Below the pieces are notes generated by a model. It worked only from the letters and a program-made list of their open reading frames with translations. It was not told the origin of the DNA and did no database searches. Shown here in pieces: positions 8,635 to 16,869 of a stretch of 64,000 nucleotides of DNA. Origin of the DNA: Fimbriiglobus ruber (GTDB lineage: Bacteria > Planctomycetota > Planctomycetia > Gemmatales > Gemmataceae); assembly GCF_002197845.1 (NCBI RefSeq), contig NZ_NIDE01000005.1, positions 897,826 to 961,825 on the forward strand, written 5' to 3'. The position numbers and the translations under genes were made by a program. Position 1 is the stretch's first letter. Every line of letters starts with the position of its first letter.

Positions 8635-11487
8635 TTACCCCAACTCGTGGGTAAGATCGCGGCGTTTCTCCATTCCTCGGCTCCGAACGCCGTCCATGAC
8701 TCGGGAGCCAAGATCGCGAAGGAAAGCGACTCTTTTCTTGAGCTTCTCCTTGATTCCCTTCCGCGGGGCGCGAACGAGCTCGGACGCAAGCATCCGTTGA
8801 TCGTCGCGCTGAATGGCATCGCGAACTGCCTCCTTGTCATCGCAATAAATCTGCGTCTTCTGTCGTGCCCGTGAAGTTGAAACGTAGAACTGCTCACTCC
8901 CCATCGCTCGGACGGACTGGTTGCCCATCGCGAGCAGGGCGACATCGACGGTCCTCCCTTGCGAAGCGTGGCTGGTCACGACGTACCCAGGAGCGATGTG
9001 CCCGAAGTCCTTCGAGATGACCCAGCCGTTGTTGAGGCGGATGTTCCCGGCATCTGTGAAACCGTCCACCGAGTACGTGGCGCCGTTGTTCAGGCGGTGC
9101 TTTCCGGAGAGGTCTTTGCCGTTGGCGGTGATCCTGACGGAATCGCCCTGTGCAAGGGACAGCCGGTCCACTGTAAATAGTTGGTAGCTCCCGGCAGGGG
9201 TTCCGGATAAATCGGAGGGAGTGGCAAGGGTATGGCGTGAGCCTGCTTTGTGTTCCCCAGCATTTCGGTGAAATTGGGCCACGAGACCTGGTTGAAGGCT
9301 TCCGGGATCGGATCGCTCTGCTTCCGTGAGGTGCATCGGTTCGAGCCGTTGGAATTCCTTCTCCTCACCCTTCAATCTCCCTTCCAGTTTCAGACGTGCC
9401 CGGATCGCCGCAGTGACTTGATCGCCTTCGGCGTGCGTCGGGGAAACGACCAGCACCGACTTTCCATCTTTGATCGCGGCAACGTAATCTCCGGCGATGT
9501 CCCCACCCTGCTTCACCCAGCCGAGCCTGTCAAGCTTCTCGAAGGCGTCGGATACTCTACCCTGGCTGGCGAGCTTTACAGCCTCACGGTACTCGCCCCC
9601 CTGACGGCGGATTTCTGACACCTCGGCTACAGGTAGGCCGGCGCGGTCTTCGAGTAAGGTCAAGACATCACCACGGGCAACGCTCTTGTGCTGGCGTCGG
9701 TCGCCCAGGAGGAGAATCCTGGCGTGAATTGAGTCAGCTACCTGAATGAGCCGGGCCATGTCGTGAGCGCCCGCGAGAGAAGCTTCGTCGAGGACGATGA
9801 GGCCGTTGCGGGCTTTCTGTTGGGTTTCGTCGTCGAGGAGGAACTTCGCTAGGGTTTCGGCGTTTTCAAAACCCTCACGTCGGAGAACGCCACGGGAAGC
9901 TTCGGCGGAAGGAGCGAGGATGACCCAAGGGACATCAACCCCTTGAAGGAGGGCTTTCGTCATGGTCGTCTTGCCGGTGCCGGCTGCACCGCGGATGAGA
10001 ATAAGCGGATCACGGGAATACCAGGCATGGCGGACGGCGGCGAGTTGGGAGGGGGAGAGGTCGACCTTTTTCGGTTGCTCAGCGAGCGTAAGTGTGACAA
10101 GGTCGGGTTCGGCTGCGGAAGCGTCAACACGTACAGTTGGCGCGGTGGAATAGCTGGTAGACCGGAGCGCTAGTTCAGCCGAATGCTTGGCCTCCTGCTG
10201 GGTGGTCCCGGCCCGTAGCTTTTCTGATTGCCCGAATGGTGGAGTTGTGGCATGTTCGGTTTTACTGGATAATACTCCCCTCTGGGGAAACGAATCTGGT
10301 GAGGCAAGGGGTCGGAAACGGCCCCTTCCTTTTTGGGCAAACTCCAGGATCTTCCGCTCTTCTCCAAGAACACCTTTTGTCGTGACCATCGTTCTGCCGT
10401 CGACTTCGCGGCGGATGAGATCCTTACGGCTTCCCAGTTCCTTGTAGATGCCTTCCGGGGATACAGAGCCGAGGCCGTGTTTTAAGGCTGTCGTTACCAG
10501 TTCCCGTTCTGAGACGACGGAGGATCGCTCGAAGCTGTGCCGCATCGCCCAATCAAGAGCGGCGGCGTTGGCGAGTTCGGGGAGGGGAGTTTCACGGTGA
10601 GAATTTACGACCGTTTCGTGGATGGCGTGGCGTTCCCGGAGGGTTACTCTGTCCTCCCATCCCCTTACCAGTGAATTCCAGGTCTGGCCTTCTTTCTTGG
10701 GCTCTCTTGTAGTGGCCCCGAGTTTGGCTTTGGTCTCGGGTTTCTTGATACCTAAAAGGTCAGCGGTTTTCTCGATGAGTGTTGTTCTGCGGGAGAATTC
10801 CTTGATGGTTCGTTCAGGAACTCCTGTTATTTCAAAGTCGTCCTTCGTCTTGCGGATTTCATAACCAAGGGCTTGAAGTCGGTTTGCTAAGCGGGTGCGG
10901 AAGATTGCTTGAAAGTAAGGAGCGTCGGCCTTGATGCCTCCGAACTGCCCCGCTTTCCACTGCTTTTCTTCTTGGTCATAGGTCGCGTTGAAGACCACGG
11001 CATGAATGTGAAGTTGAGGGTCCGGAGTTCCGTTGATGGGTCTTGAGGTGTGGTGGGTGAAATCTGCCCAAACGAGGTTCCCGGTTTTACGGTCGAAGTC
11101 GGCGCCCTTTCGTCTTACACGAGTGGACATCTCTCTTTCGATCTCGGCCATCGTGTCTGCAACAGCGCCGCGAAATTCATTTGGTAAACGATCGTCTTGA
11201 CCGAGGGCGTAGAGGATGGAGATGGACTTGCTGACACTGAAAGTCAGGTCGTATCCAACGCGGCGGTTCTCCAGGTGTTTCGCGGTGAGCTGGAGACCAC
11301 TTTGAGGATGGAGGTTGTCGCAGAGGCGTTCGAAGTCTTCCTTTGCTACGGCTCCTTCGAGGCCGAGGAGGGCTGCGCCTTTGCCGTGCCAGTGGGAGGT
11401 AAGTTCCTGATTTTCGACGTAATAATCGGCTGATTTATAATAATTTTTCGCAGCCGAAGTGTTGGGGATGGCGGTTATTCGAAGCAT
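8635..11487 (-). CDS. MobF (TrwC/TraI-type) relaxase-helicase
   Basis: 950 residues. The N-terminal relaxase has candidate nicking tyrosines Tyr16/17 and Tyr22/23, SVSKSISILYAL (84-95), and the metal-binding histidine cluster with HH at 145-146 and QLHIHAVV containing H160/H162. The middle carries a superfamily-1 helicase: GAAGTGKTT (Walker A), VLDEASL, LLGDRRQHKSV and SEIRRQ, ending in VTSHASQGRTVD and FYVSTSRARQ. Such proteins nick and unwind plasmid or ICE DNA for conjugation. No type IV secretion gene or oriT is recognised nearby, so it may be a remnant or a mobilisable element. The complete reading frame suggests it is intact. Confidence 0.85.
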   Translation of the reverse strand: MLRITAIPNTSAAKNYYKSADYYVENQELTSHWHGKGAALLGLEGAVAKEDFERLCDNLHPQSGLQLTAKHLENRRVGYDLTFSVSKSISILYALGQDDRLPNEFRGAVADTMAEIEREMSTRVRRKGADFDRKTGNLVWADFTHHTSRPINGTPDPQLHIHAVVFNATYDQEEKQWKAGQFGGIKADAPYFQAIFRTRLANRLQALGYEIRKTKDDFEITGVPERTIKEFSRRTTLIEKTADLLGIKKPETKAKLGATTREPKKEGQTWNSLVRGWEDRVTLRERHAIHETVVNSHRETPLPELANAAALDWAMRHSFERSSVVSERELVTTALKHGLGSVSPEGIYKELGSRKDLIRREVDGRTMVTTKGVLGEERKILEFAQKGRGRFRPLASPDSFPQRGVLSSKTEHATTPPFGQSEKLRAGTTQQEAKHSAELALRSTSYSTAPTVRVDASAAEPDLVTLTLAEQPKKVDLSPSQLAAVRHAWYSRDPLILIRGAAGTGKTTMTKALLQGVDVPWVILAPSAEASRGVLRREGFENAETLAKFLLDDETQQKARNGLIVLDEASLAGAHDMARLIQVADSIHARILLLGDRRQHKSVARGDVLTLLEDRAGLPVAEVSEIRRQGGEYREAVKLASQGRVSDAFEKLDRLGWVKQGGDIAGDYVAAIKDGKSVLVVSPTHAEGDQVTAAIRARLKLEGRLKGEEKEFQRLEPMHLTEAERSDPGSLQPGLVAQFHRNAGEHKAGSRHTLATPSDLSGTPAGSYQLFTVDRLSLAQGDSVRITANGKDLSGKHRLNNGATYSVDGFTDAGNIRLNNGWVISKDFGHIAPGYVVTSHASQGRTVDVALLAMGNQSVRAMGSEQFYVSTSRARQKTQIYCDDKEAVRDAIQRDDQRMLASELVRAPRKGIKEKLKKRVAFLRDLGSRVMDGVRSRGMEKRRDLTHELG

Positions 11488-11588
11488 ACCGCATTAATCG
11501 CACTGTCCGCATCCGAAGACAAGCGGCTTCTGGGGAAAGATCGACGTGAAGTCCGTATTTCCCCGGGTTTTACTCGCTCAGTGGATTT

Positions 11589-11673
11589 GGGCGTCCCCCG
11601 CTTCGCGGGTCGCGTGCTTCAGGGGTTTCGTCCTGCGGACCGGCTTTGCCGCCCTTACGCCCGACTGACGCGG
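11589..11673. repeat. Dispersed hairpin repeat, copy 2 of 5
   Basis: Starts GGGCGTCCCCCGCTTCGCGG and ends GACTGACGCGG. CCCGCTTCGCGGG folds as a hairpin. It lies between the relaxase gene start and the cassette-like array. Confidence 0.7.
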
Positions 11674-11777
11674 CGGTTCGCTTTCTCGGCATCAAGTCGG
11701 CCATGAGAGCGGTTTGGCCCTCGCTCCAACCGACTTGCGCACAACGGCAGGAACATCACACCCGTAGCGAGCCGCCT

Positions 11778-12095
11778 TCAGCTCTTGGGCCTAGCTGGCA
11801 AGTCTTCCACAAACACTTTAGCCTCGGCTAGGCCGACGCCAGTGGCTTCCCGGTAGAGCTTGATGGCTTCAATCTTGTTGCCGCGCTCCAAGGCCTCCAT
11901 GACTCCGGCCGGTACTCCGGCCTTCGGGTCAAATGTCAGACCCGCATGCTTAAGGAGCAGATCGAGCTTTGCTTCGACGCGGGACAGCCTTGAGCTATCT
12001 CTGGGCTTGAGATAAACCGAGAGGCTGGAGGCCGCAATGATGGCAATAAACCCAATGATGAAGAAGTCCGAAGCATCCAAAACAACAGCAAACAT
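11778..12095 (-). CDS. Membrane-anchored ribosomal L7/L12 C-terminal-like protein
   Basis: 105 residues. The ATG at 12095 is preceded by AAGGAGAG. Residues about 8-30 are a membrane segment (DFFIIGFIAIIAASSLSVYL), followed by a short coiled stretch. The end, KIEAIKLYREATGVGLAEAKVFVEDL, matches the C-terminal domain of ribosomal protein L7/L12. Stand-alone membrane-bound versions are common in bacteria with no fixed function. It is the last gene of the array separated by attC-like palindromes. Confidence 0.65.
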   Translation of the reverse strand: MFAVVLDASDFFIIGFIAIIAASSLSVYLKPRDSSRLSRVEAKLDLLLKHAGLTFDPKAGVPAGVMEALERGNKIEAIKLYREATGVGLAEAKVFVEDLPARPKS

Positions 12096-12123
12096 GAATG
12101 CTCTCCTTGTACATGGTCCAGTT

Positions 12124-12215
12124 GCCGAACGGCCAGGCTCAGCAGCCTCGCCACGGCCGACCCCACTCACAGACAAGACACTTGAGGCGGGATCTGCTAC
12201 AGCGCATGGTTCGGC
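12124..12215. repeat. attC-like recombination site A
   Basis: 92 bp bounded by GCCGAAC (12124-12130) and GTTCGGC (12209-12215). The inner arms AGCAGCCTCGCC and GGCGGGATCTGCT pair imperfectly with an extra base, as in integron attC sites. It sits 8 bp after the stop of one gene and 28 bp before the start of the next. Sites B and C have the same design. Confidence 0.6.
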
Positions 12216-12222
12216 GTCTGTG

Positions 12223-12654
12223 CTACAAGCTGAAGTTGAAGAAGTAAACAGTCAGGGTACCCGGCTGTTCCGAATCCCCGAACATCAGGTTGATTGAGAA
12301 GCCCGGCTCCGACCACTCCGCCACACGCGGCTCCCGGAGCTGGCCGGGCTGCCACCAAGGCTCGCTCATCTGATGCGAGGTGACGTTTGAATAGCCGGTG
12401 TACGGCCCCACCCGGCCATCCTTCGGCATCCGGTCGAGGACGGCCGGCAGGTCGGCGGCCGGGATGTTGAACCGACCGTAGGCCAACGGGTCGATCCCGG
12501 ACTCGGTCCGGCATTCCAGCCCGGTAGCGGATGGCGGGACGGTGATCCGGGTTAGCCGCTGCACTTCGGCCGGGTCGGACACAGTGGCCGGCGTTACGCG
12601 CCCGCACCCGGCGAGGACGATAGCGGCCGCCGCAACAATCTGAACACTTCGCAC
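12223..12654 (-). CDS. Lipoprotein, cassette gene
   Basis: 143 residues with a signal peptide ending in VLAGCG (Cys17), so probably an exported lipoprotein. The mature part has conserved-looking ESGIDPLAYGRFNIP and a C-terminal FSINLMFGDSEQPG strand pair. Family unknown. It is framed by attC-like sites A and B. Confidence 0.6.
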   Translation of the reverse strand: MRSVQIVAAAAIVLAGCGRVTPATVSDPAEVQRLTRITVPPSATGLECRTESGIDPLAYGRFNIPAADLPAVLDRMPKDGRVGPYTGYSNVTSHQMSEPWWQPGQLREPRVAEWSEPGFSINLMFGDSEQPGTLTVYFFNFSL

Positions 12655-12672
12655 CTCAGTCGGCCCTCCGTC

Positions 12673-12766
12673 ACCGAACGCCTGAGCTCAGCAGCCCCGC
12701 CGCTGGAGCAGCTACTCCCATACGACGCCGTCACGCGGCGGGGTCTGCTGGAACGTTTGGTTCGCC
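12673..12766. repeat. attC-like recombination site B
   Basis: 94 bp bounded by ACCGAAC and GTTCGCC. The inner arms CAGCAGCCCCGCCGC and GCGGCGGGGTCTGCTG pair along their whole length with one bulged base, the extrahelical-base feature of attC sites. It starts 18 bp upstream of one gene start and ends 9 bp from the next stop. Confidence 0.65.
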
Positions 12767-12775
12767 GTGCCTTGG

Positions 12776-13129
12776 CTAGCTGAGGACGAAGTAGTCGTCG
12801 TCCGCCGTCCCGTCTAGTAGCGTGATGAGCCGGTAGTGTCCGACCGGCCGCAGCCCCCGGAAGTAAACGCCGGTAGCGTCAGGGACGTAAAGCCCCAGCC
12901 GCGTTTCCACGAACGGGTACGACAGGATGCCGTGGTCGAACACCAGCGCGCACCGCTCGAACACGATCTGGGTGTCGGCGAGGGCGAGTTCGCTGAGGTC
13001 GCCTTCCTCGGCCGACGATCGCAGCCACTCATGGCATGATGCCTCGGCCCGCCGCCGCAGGTCGTGGGCGTCGGCCAGGGTGAGCATCGCAGCGACCGCG
13101 TTCATGCCTTCGCAGGGCACCACCTCCAC
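12776..13129 (-). CDS. Hypothetical protein, cassette gene
   Basis: 117 residues; the start could instead be Met9. Helical N-terminal half (AMLTLADAHDLRRRAEASCHEWL), then a strand-rich end, SYPFVETRLGLYVPDATGVYF. I recognise no family. It lies between attC-like sites B and C in the same orientation as its neighbours, so it is probably an independently mobile cassette gene. Confidence 0.55.
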   Translation of the reverse strand: MEVVPCEGMNAVAAMLTLADAHDLRRRAEASCHEWLRSSAEEGDLSELALADTQIVFERCALVFDHGILSYPFVETRLGLYVPDATGVYFRGLRPVGHYRLITLLDGTADDDYFVLS

Positions 13130-13148
13130 ACCTCCGAAGCCTTCTTCC

Positions 13149-13241
13149 GCCGAACGCTCGAACTCGCAACCCCGCCGCTGGAACGACTACACCCATATGG
13201 AGACGTCGCGCGGTGGAGTCTGCTGCATTGCTTGGTTCGGC
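13149..13241. repeat. attC-like recombination site C
   Basis: 93 bp bounded by a perfect GCCGAAC/GTTCGGC pair. Read leftward it encodes the peptide AMQQTPPR, a repeat-derived tag I associate with Gemmata-type hypothetical proteins. The inner arms pair less well than in site B. Confidence 0.6.
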
Positions 13242-13298
13242 GACATGTGCTTCAATGCCGGGGCAGCCGCTCCTCGGAGGAGGATATGGCCCACATAA

Positions 13299-13565
13299 CT
13301 AAAATGTCCCCTTCGGCATTGCATCTTCCGCCGGACGAGTCCTCTCAAGCATCTGTCGGAACTCTTGAAGAGGAACTCCAACAGCTTTCGCACCCAGACT
13401 TTCCTGTTGCGAGGGCGAAATAGGCGAGTTGCCATATCGAACGTCTGCGCTCAATTTGCCATCAACGTAAACATTACAGACAACAGCGTGCTCGTCTGTT
13501 CTGCCAGTCCAGCATTTTACCCAGTCGAAAGCGATCTTGCGGCCGAGATAGTCAATTTCTGGCAT
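13299..13565 (-). CDS. Hypothetical protein, cassette gene
   Basis: 88 residues from the ATG at 13565; an upstream ATG would add 22 residues of poor coding quality. Contains IAFDWVKCWTGRTDEHAVVC and a C-terminal VGVPLQEFRQMLERT helix. Family unknown. It is the first gene of the array. Upstream, 13604-13685 holds a diverged attC-like half site (GCCGAACGCC) and nothing else I can name before 13978. Confidence 0.5.
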   Translation of the reverse strand: MPEIDYLGRKIAFDWVKCWTGRTDEHAVVCNVYVDGKLSADVRYGNSPISPSQQESLGAKAVGVPLQEFRQMLERTRPAEDAMPKGTF

Positions 13566-13977
13566 TGTGAGTCTCTGTGAGTATGCGGCCGATGCCGTCC
13601 GCTGCCGAACGCCCAACTTTAGTAGTGCCACCGCAGGAGTAACCTTGCCCAGGAGGAGCCGTCGTGTGGCCCTGCTTTCTTCGCGAATACTCTCAAAATC
13701 CTTTCGTCAAAGTGTACCAGAGCGGCCACGCTTTCGCCACCTGTTGCTGCGGAATTCGAGTTAGCCGCTCGGCACGTTACGCCATCTCTTTTCCCTGCAC
13801 GCCCCGCATCCCGACCAGGGACACTGAAGCAACATCCCGTCCCGTCAACAGGAATAGCGGTGTATTCCCTGAAGGGCCCCTTTCCGCGATTCCTGTTGCC
13901 CGGCCGGGAACCCAGCCGCTTCGGACGTTCTCCCATCGGGACGCATTCAAGCGTGCCGGAACAGAAGGAGAAAGACC

Positions 13978-14238
13978 ATGACCAACTCACCCGCTCACAA
14001 AATCCGCATCGGCAGCGTCTCAGCGATCATCTGGCGCAACCCAAGCGAGAAAGGTGCCTGGTACAGCCTGCAAATCACCCGGAGCTACAAGAACGGCGAT
14101 GACGAATGGCGGAACACCGACGCTTTGGGGTACGACGACGCCCTGACCGCCGCGAAACTCCTCGATCTCGCTCATACCTGGATTACGCATCAGCTCGAAG
14201 CTGACCGGAAGGGCCGGAAAGAGGTCCAGGCGGCTTAG
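13978..14238 (+). CDS. Conserved small hypothetical protein
   Basis: 86 residues with a strong RBS (AGAAGGAGAAAG). The pattern KIRIGSVSAIIWRN, WYSLQITRSYKNGDDEWRN, LLDLAHTWI is one I associate with planctomycete plasmid and mobile-element proteins of unknown function. The strand-rich core could be a small nucleic-acid-binding fold, but this is a guess. Confidence 0.65.
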   Translation: MTNSPAHKIRIGSVSAIIWRNPSEKGAWYSLQITRSYKNGDDEWRNTDALGYDDALTAAKLLDLAHTWITHQLEADRKGRKEVQAA

Positions 14239-14288
14239 CGGATCAACCGGGCGGTTCGTTTCGGCGAATCGTCCGGTTATCAAACCAT

Positions 14289-14317
14289 TTGACAATCGGA
14301 CACGACCGCGCTACGGT
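14289..14317 (+). promoter_or_regulatory. Sigma70-like promoter
   Basis: TTGACA (14289-14294), a 17 bp spacer and TACGGT (14312-14317), with CGCGC before the -10. It sits 25 bp before the DUF2786 gene, which has its own AAGGAGG. The -10 context is shared with the promoters at 66-94 and 18156-18185. Confidence 0.6.
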
Positions 14318-14342
14318 GCGGTACCAACAGCAAGGAGGCATT

Positions 14343-15074
14343 ATGGAATCAATCATCACTCGGATACAAAAGCTATTAGCTCTCGGCGAGCGTGGCGGAA
14401 CAGAGGCGGAGGCGGATTCCGCAATGCGGAAGGTCCACGAGCTGCTCGCCAGGCACAACCTGTCGCTCGATGATGTGAAAGGCGTTCCCCTTGAGGAAGG
14501 CTACGCCGAAGACCTCACCGAAGCGTCGAGCCGGCAACTCTGGCAGGACCACATTTGGAGCGCCGTGGCGAAGCTCTACTTCTGTCGGCATTTCAAACGA
14601 ACTGGTCGCTCAGGCATCCACCACATGGTAATCGGCAAGCCGTCCAACATAGCTGTAGTGAAGTACATCACGGCCTACCTGATCCGAACGGGCGACGCAC
14701 TCGCCAAGGAAGCAGCCGCGGGACACGACTCCAAACAAACCTTCATAAATTCATTCCGGAAGGGGTTCGCGTGCCGCATCTACGGCCGGGTCGATGAAGA
14801 AATCAAAAATGCTCGCGCGGGGAAGATGACCGACAGCTCGACCGGACGGACGTTGATCGTACTGCCCGTATACGAAAAGGCCAACCGCGACATCGCAGGC
14901 TTCCTGGCGAGCCACGGCATGCACCCGAGGGACGCGCGAAGCCGGCTGGCTATCAGCGACCGTGCAGGCTTCGTCGCCGGACGTGAGGCGGCCAATACTG
15001 TGTCGCTCGCCACCAATGCCGTAGGACTGGCCGGGGTTCGGCAGATTGCCGGACAGGGCGGAGATGGCGCATGA
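14343..15074 (+). CDS. DUF2786/DUF7168 protein
   Basis: 243 residues. The N-terminal 40 residues (ITRIQKLLALGERGGTEAEADSAM, then HNLSLDDV) are the DUF2786 signature. The remainder (YFCRHFKRTG, SNIAVVKYITAYLIRT, SFRKGFACRI) matches the associated phage/plasmid domain DUF7168. Function unknown. The ATG at 14343 follows AAGGAGG. The stop overlaps the next gene by ATGA. Confidence 0.8.
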   Translation: MESIITRIQKLLALGERGGTEAEADSAMRKVHELLARHNLSLDDVKGVPLEEGYAEDLTEASSRQLWQDHIWSAVAKLYFCRHFKRTGRSGIHHMVIGKPSNIAVVKYITAYLIRTGDALAKEAAAGHDSKQTFINSFRKGFACRIYGRVDEEIKNARAGKMTDSSTGRTLIVLPVYEKANRDIAGFLASHGMHPRDARSRLAISDRAGFVAGREAANTVSLATNAVGLAGVRQIAGQGGDGA

Positions 15075-15274
15075 CCCCCGCCGAATTCCGCACGCTCGCG
15101 GAGCGGCTCGCCGGTCCCCACTGGAAGTCCCGCCTTGGCCCAATGATCGGCAAGTGCCGCACTCAGGTCTGGGAATACGACAGCGGAGAGCGGAAAGTGC
15201 CGAAGACGGTCGAGAAGCTGATGAGGCTGCTCAGCCAGTCACCTGACTCAACCCACCAACCAAGGAAGGAATGA
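15071..15274 (+). CDS. Small HTH-like operon protein (MTPAEF type), copy 2
   Basis: 67 residues starting MTPAEFRTLAERLAGPHWKSRL, with QVWEYDSGERKVPKTV in the position of the RRW-G-E segment of copies 1 and 3. It overlaps the upstream gene by ATGA and the next by 4 bases. Here it is internal to the operon rather than last. Confidence 0.65.
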   Translation: MTPAEFRTLAERLAGPHWKSRLGPMIGKCRTQVWEYDSGERKVPKTVEKLMRLLSQSPDSTHQPRKE

Positions 15275-15714
15275 CCATGACGACAGAGATGAAGCCGACA
15301 GCGGGACCGTGGGAGTACGTTAAATCAACCTATAAGGATAACTCTGCTCATCATTTCGTAGGATACAACCGGCATGGTGATACTGTGTTAACTGTTTGCA
15401 AACTAGTGCAGCCCCTGGCGAATGCGAGTATTGAAGCCAACGCTCGCATCATCGCCGAAGCCGGCACCGTTTGTCACGAGACAGGCCTCACGCCACGTCA
15501 GCTTGCTGAGCAGCGGCAGGAGTTGCTGGAAGCGTTGGAAGCGTTCTGTGAAGAAGAACCGCGCGTAGCATCGGAAATCGACGGCGACGTTTCCTGTCCT
15601 TATTGCGGGGCCTACTTGCAAGTCGATGAGCCGCACAGCGGTGACTGCCCTTGGATCAGAGGTAAAGCCGCCATCCTCAAGGCCCGAGGTGAGAACGCGG
15701 AGATGGCTGTATGA
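15271..15714 (+). CDS. Phage-type protein with C-terminal zinc motif
   Basis: 147 residues. GPWEYVKS near the start and IEANARIIAEAGTV belong to a pattern common in small phage proteins of unknown role. The C-terminal part has CPYCGAYL, then a His and a further Cys (HSGDCPW), a likely zinc site. AAGGAAGG lies upstream of a second ATG at 15277, so the start is uncertain by two codons. Confidence 0.6.
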   Translation: MTMTTEMKPTAGPWEYVKSTYKDNSAHHFVGYNRHGDTVLTVCKLVQPLANASIEANARIIAEAGTVCHETGLTPRQLAEQRQELLEALEAFCEEEPRVASEIDGDVSCPYCGAYLQVDEPHSGDCPWIRGKAAILKARGENAEMAV

Positions 15715-16085
15715 CCGGGAAGCCGATCGAGAATTTAGATACGTGCAGAAGGGCATTCGAGGAATGGATTGAATCACTGCCTGATGGAGCATTTCGACAG
15801 AGAACCGATGTGCGAGAACTCTTTGCTTGGCAGGCGTGGCGTGCTGCCTGGAAGACCCGCCCAAAGCCGGACTGTGCTACACCTACCGAGAACGACTTCC
15901 TTGCCGACGTTGTGGTGAAGAGAATCCAGGCGTGGGAGAAGTCAGATCATACTGCAACCGGCTTGCGTTGCGAAATGGCTTATTTACTAAAAGCAATAGA
16001 TGATCCTCATCAATTCAAGCTGCACTACTCTGAATGGCTGCGAACTGCCGGACAGACCTGGGCAGATAGCCGGAGGCGGGGATGA
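15711..16085 (+). CDS. Hypothetical protein
   Basis: 124 residues, mostly helical, Trp-rich (FAWQAWRAAWKTRP). FEEWIESLPDG and the Trp-rich segment resemble phage proteins encoded beside the preceding family. ATGA overlaps on both sides place it in the same operon. Function unknown. Confidence 0.55.
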   Translation: MTGKPIENLDTCRRAFEEWIESLPDGAFRQRTDVRELFAWQAWRAAWKTRPKPDCATPTENDFLADVVVKRIQAWEKSDHTATGLRCEMAYLLKAIDDPHQFKLHYSEWLRTAGQTWADSRRRG

Positions 16086-16378
16086 CTCGGTTCTTCTACT
16101 CCGATGCCCTCGCCGCTGCGTGGATGGCCCGGGAGTATGGGATGACATTCAATGATTGGCCGATCAGGGCAGTGAAAGACATTCTTTCCTTTGCGGGCGA
16201 CAGGCTCTACCTCCATTTTGGGAGCCTCGAACTACTGACACCGCAGGAAGGCGATCTGGTGTTCGCGGAAGGGGGCATCATGGAACCTGGAACGTTCGAT
16301 CCGGGTGAGATTGCGTGCGGGGTCTACCGCATCATCCTGCGAAATGGGAAGGTCTTCCACTGGCCGCAGGCCGAGTGA
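16082..16378 (+). CDS. Hypothetical protein
   Basis: 98 residues, translationally coupled to the previous gene. MTRFFYSDALAAAWMAREYGM and GEIACGVYRIILRNGKVFHWP are the only notable stretches; no family recognised. It is the last tightly coupled gene of the operon. Confidence 0.55.
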   Translation: MTRFFYSDALAAAWMAREYGMTFNDWPIRAVKDILSFAGDRLYLHFGSLELLTPQEGDLVFAEGGIMEPGTFDPGEIACGVYRIILRNGKVFHWPQAE

Positions 16379-16482
16379 CCGGATTCGTCCGGAAGATCGG
16401 GTTTACCACAGGTTGACGGTCACCACTCTCGTTCCTAACCTTCTTTTTTCTTCGGTCAGAATGGAGTTTCGGGAGGTTCGAG

Positions 16483-16707
16483 ATGACGTTCACGGAGGCA
16501 GTGGCTGCGTTATGGGCGAAGCACCCCAAGGCAGAGCTGAGCCCCTCAGTCAAGCGAGGGAAGGCGTTCGCCCGCGCGGCCCGGGTCGATTTTAAGGTGG
16601 AGAAGGGAGTGTATGTCGGGCGGGACACCGACGGGACGGAAGTGATGGTTTATTTCAATGACACCGCCGATGTGATCGCTTGTACTGAGATCGAGCCGGA
16701 TGAGTGA
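16483..16707 (+). CDS. Small hypothetical protein
   Basis: 74 residues, with GGGAGGTTCGAG before the ATG. Helical N-terminus, then VDFKVEKGVYVGRDTDGTEVMVYF strands. Unknown function. A hairpin repeat begins 11 bp after its stop. Confidence 0.5.
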   Translation: MTFTEAVAALWAKHPKAELSPSVKRGKAFARAARVDFKVEKGVYVGRDTDGTEVMVYFNDTADVIACTEIEPDE

Positions 16708-16717
16708 CTGAAGATCG

Positions 16718-16800
16718 GGGCGTCCCCCTTCGGGTCGCGTGCTGCGTGGGTTCGCTTCGCTCCGTGCTTCGCACCAGGCCACTACGCCCGCTGACGCGGG
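16718..16800. repeat. Dispersed hairpin repeat, copy 3 of 5
   Basis: GGGCGTCCCCCTTCGGGTCG at the left and CCCGCTGACGCGGG at the right. CCCTTCGGG and CCCGCTGACGCGGG can fold as hairpins. It lies between convergent genes, where it could also act as a bidirectional transcription stop. Confidence 0.75.
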
Positions 16801-16869
16801 GAAAGGGGGTTCAGGGGGGAGCGGACCCCGCGGCCGGGTCCGGGGCAGCGGCGGGTTAGGCCCGACAAC

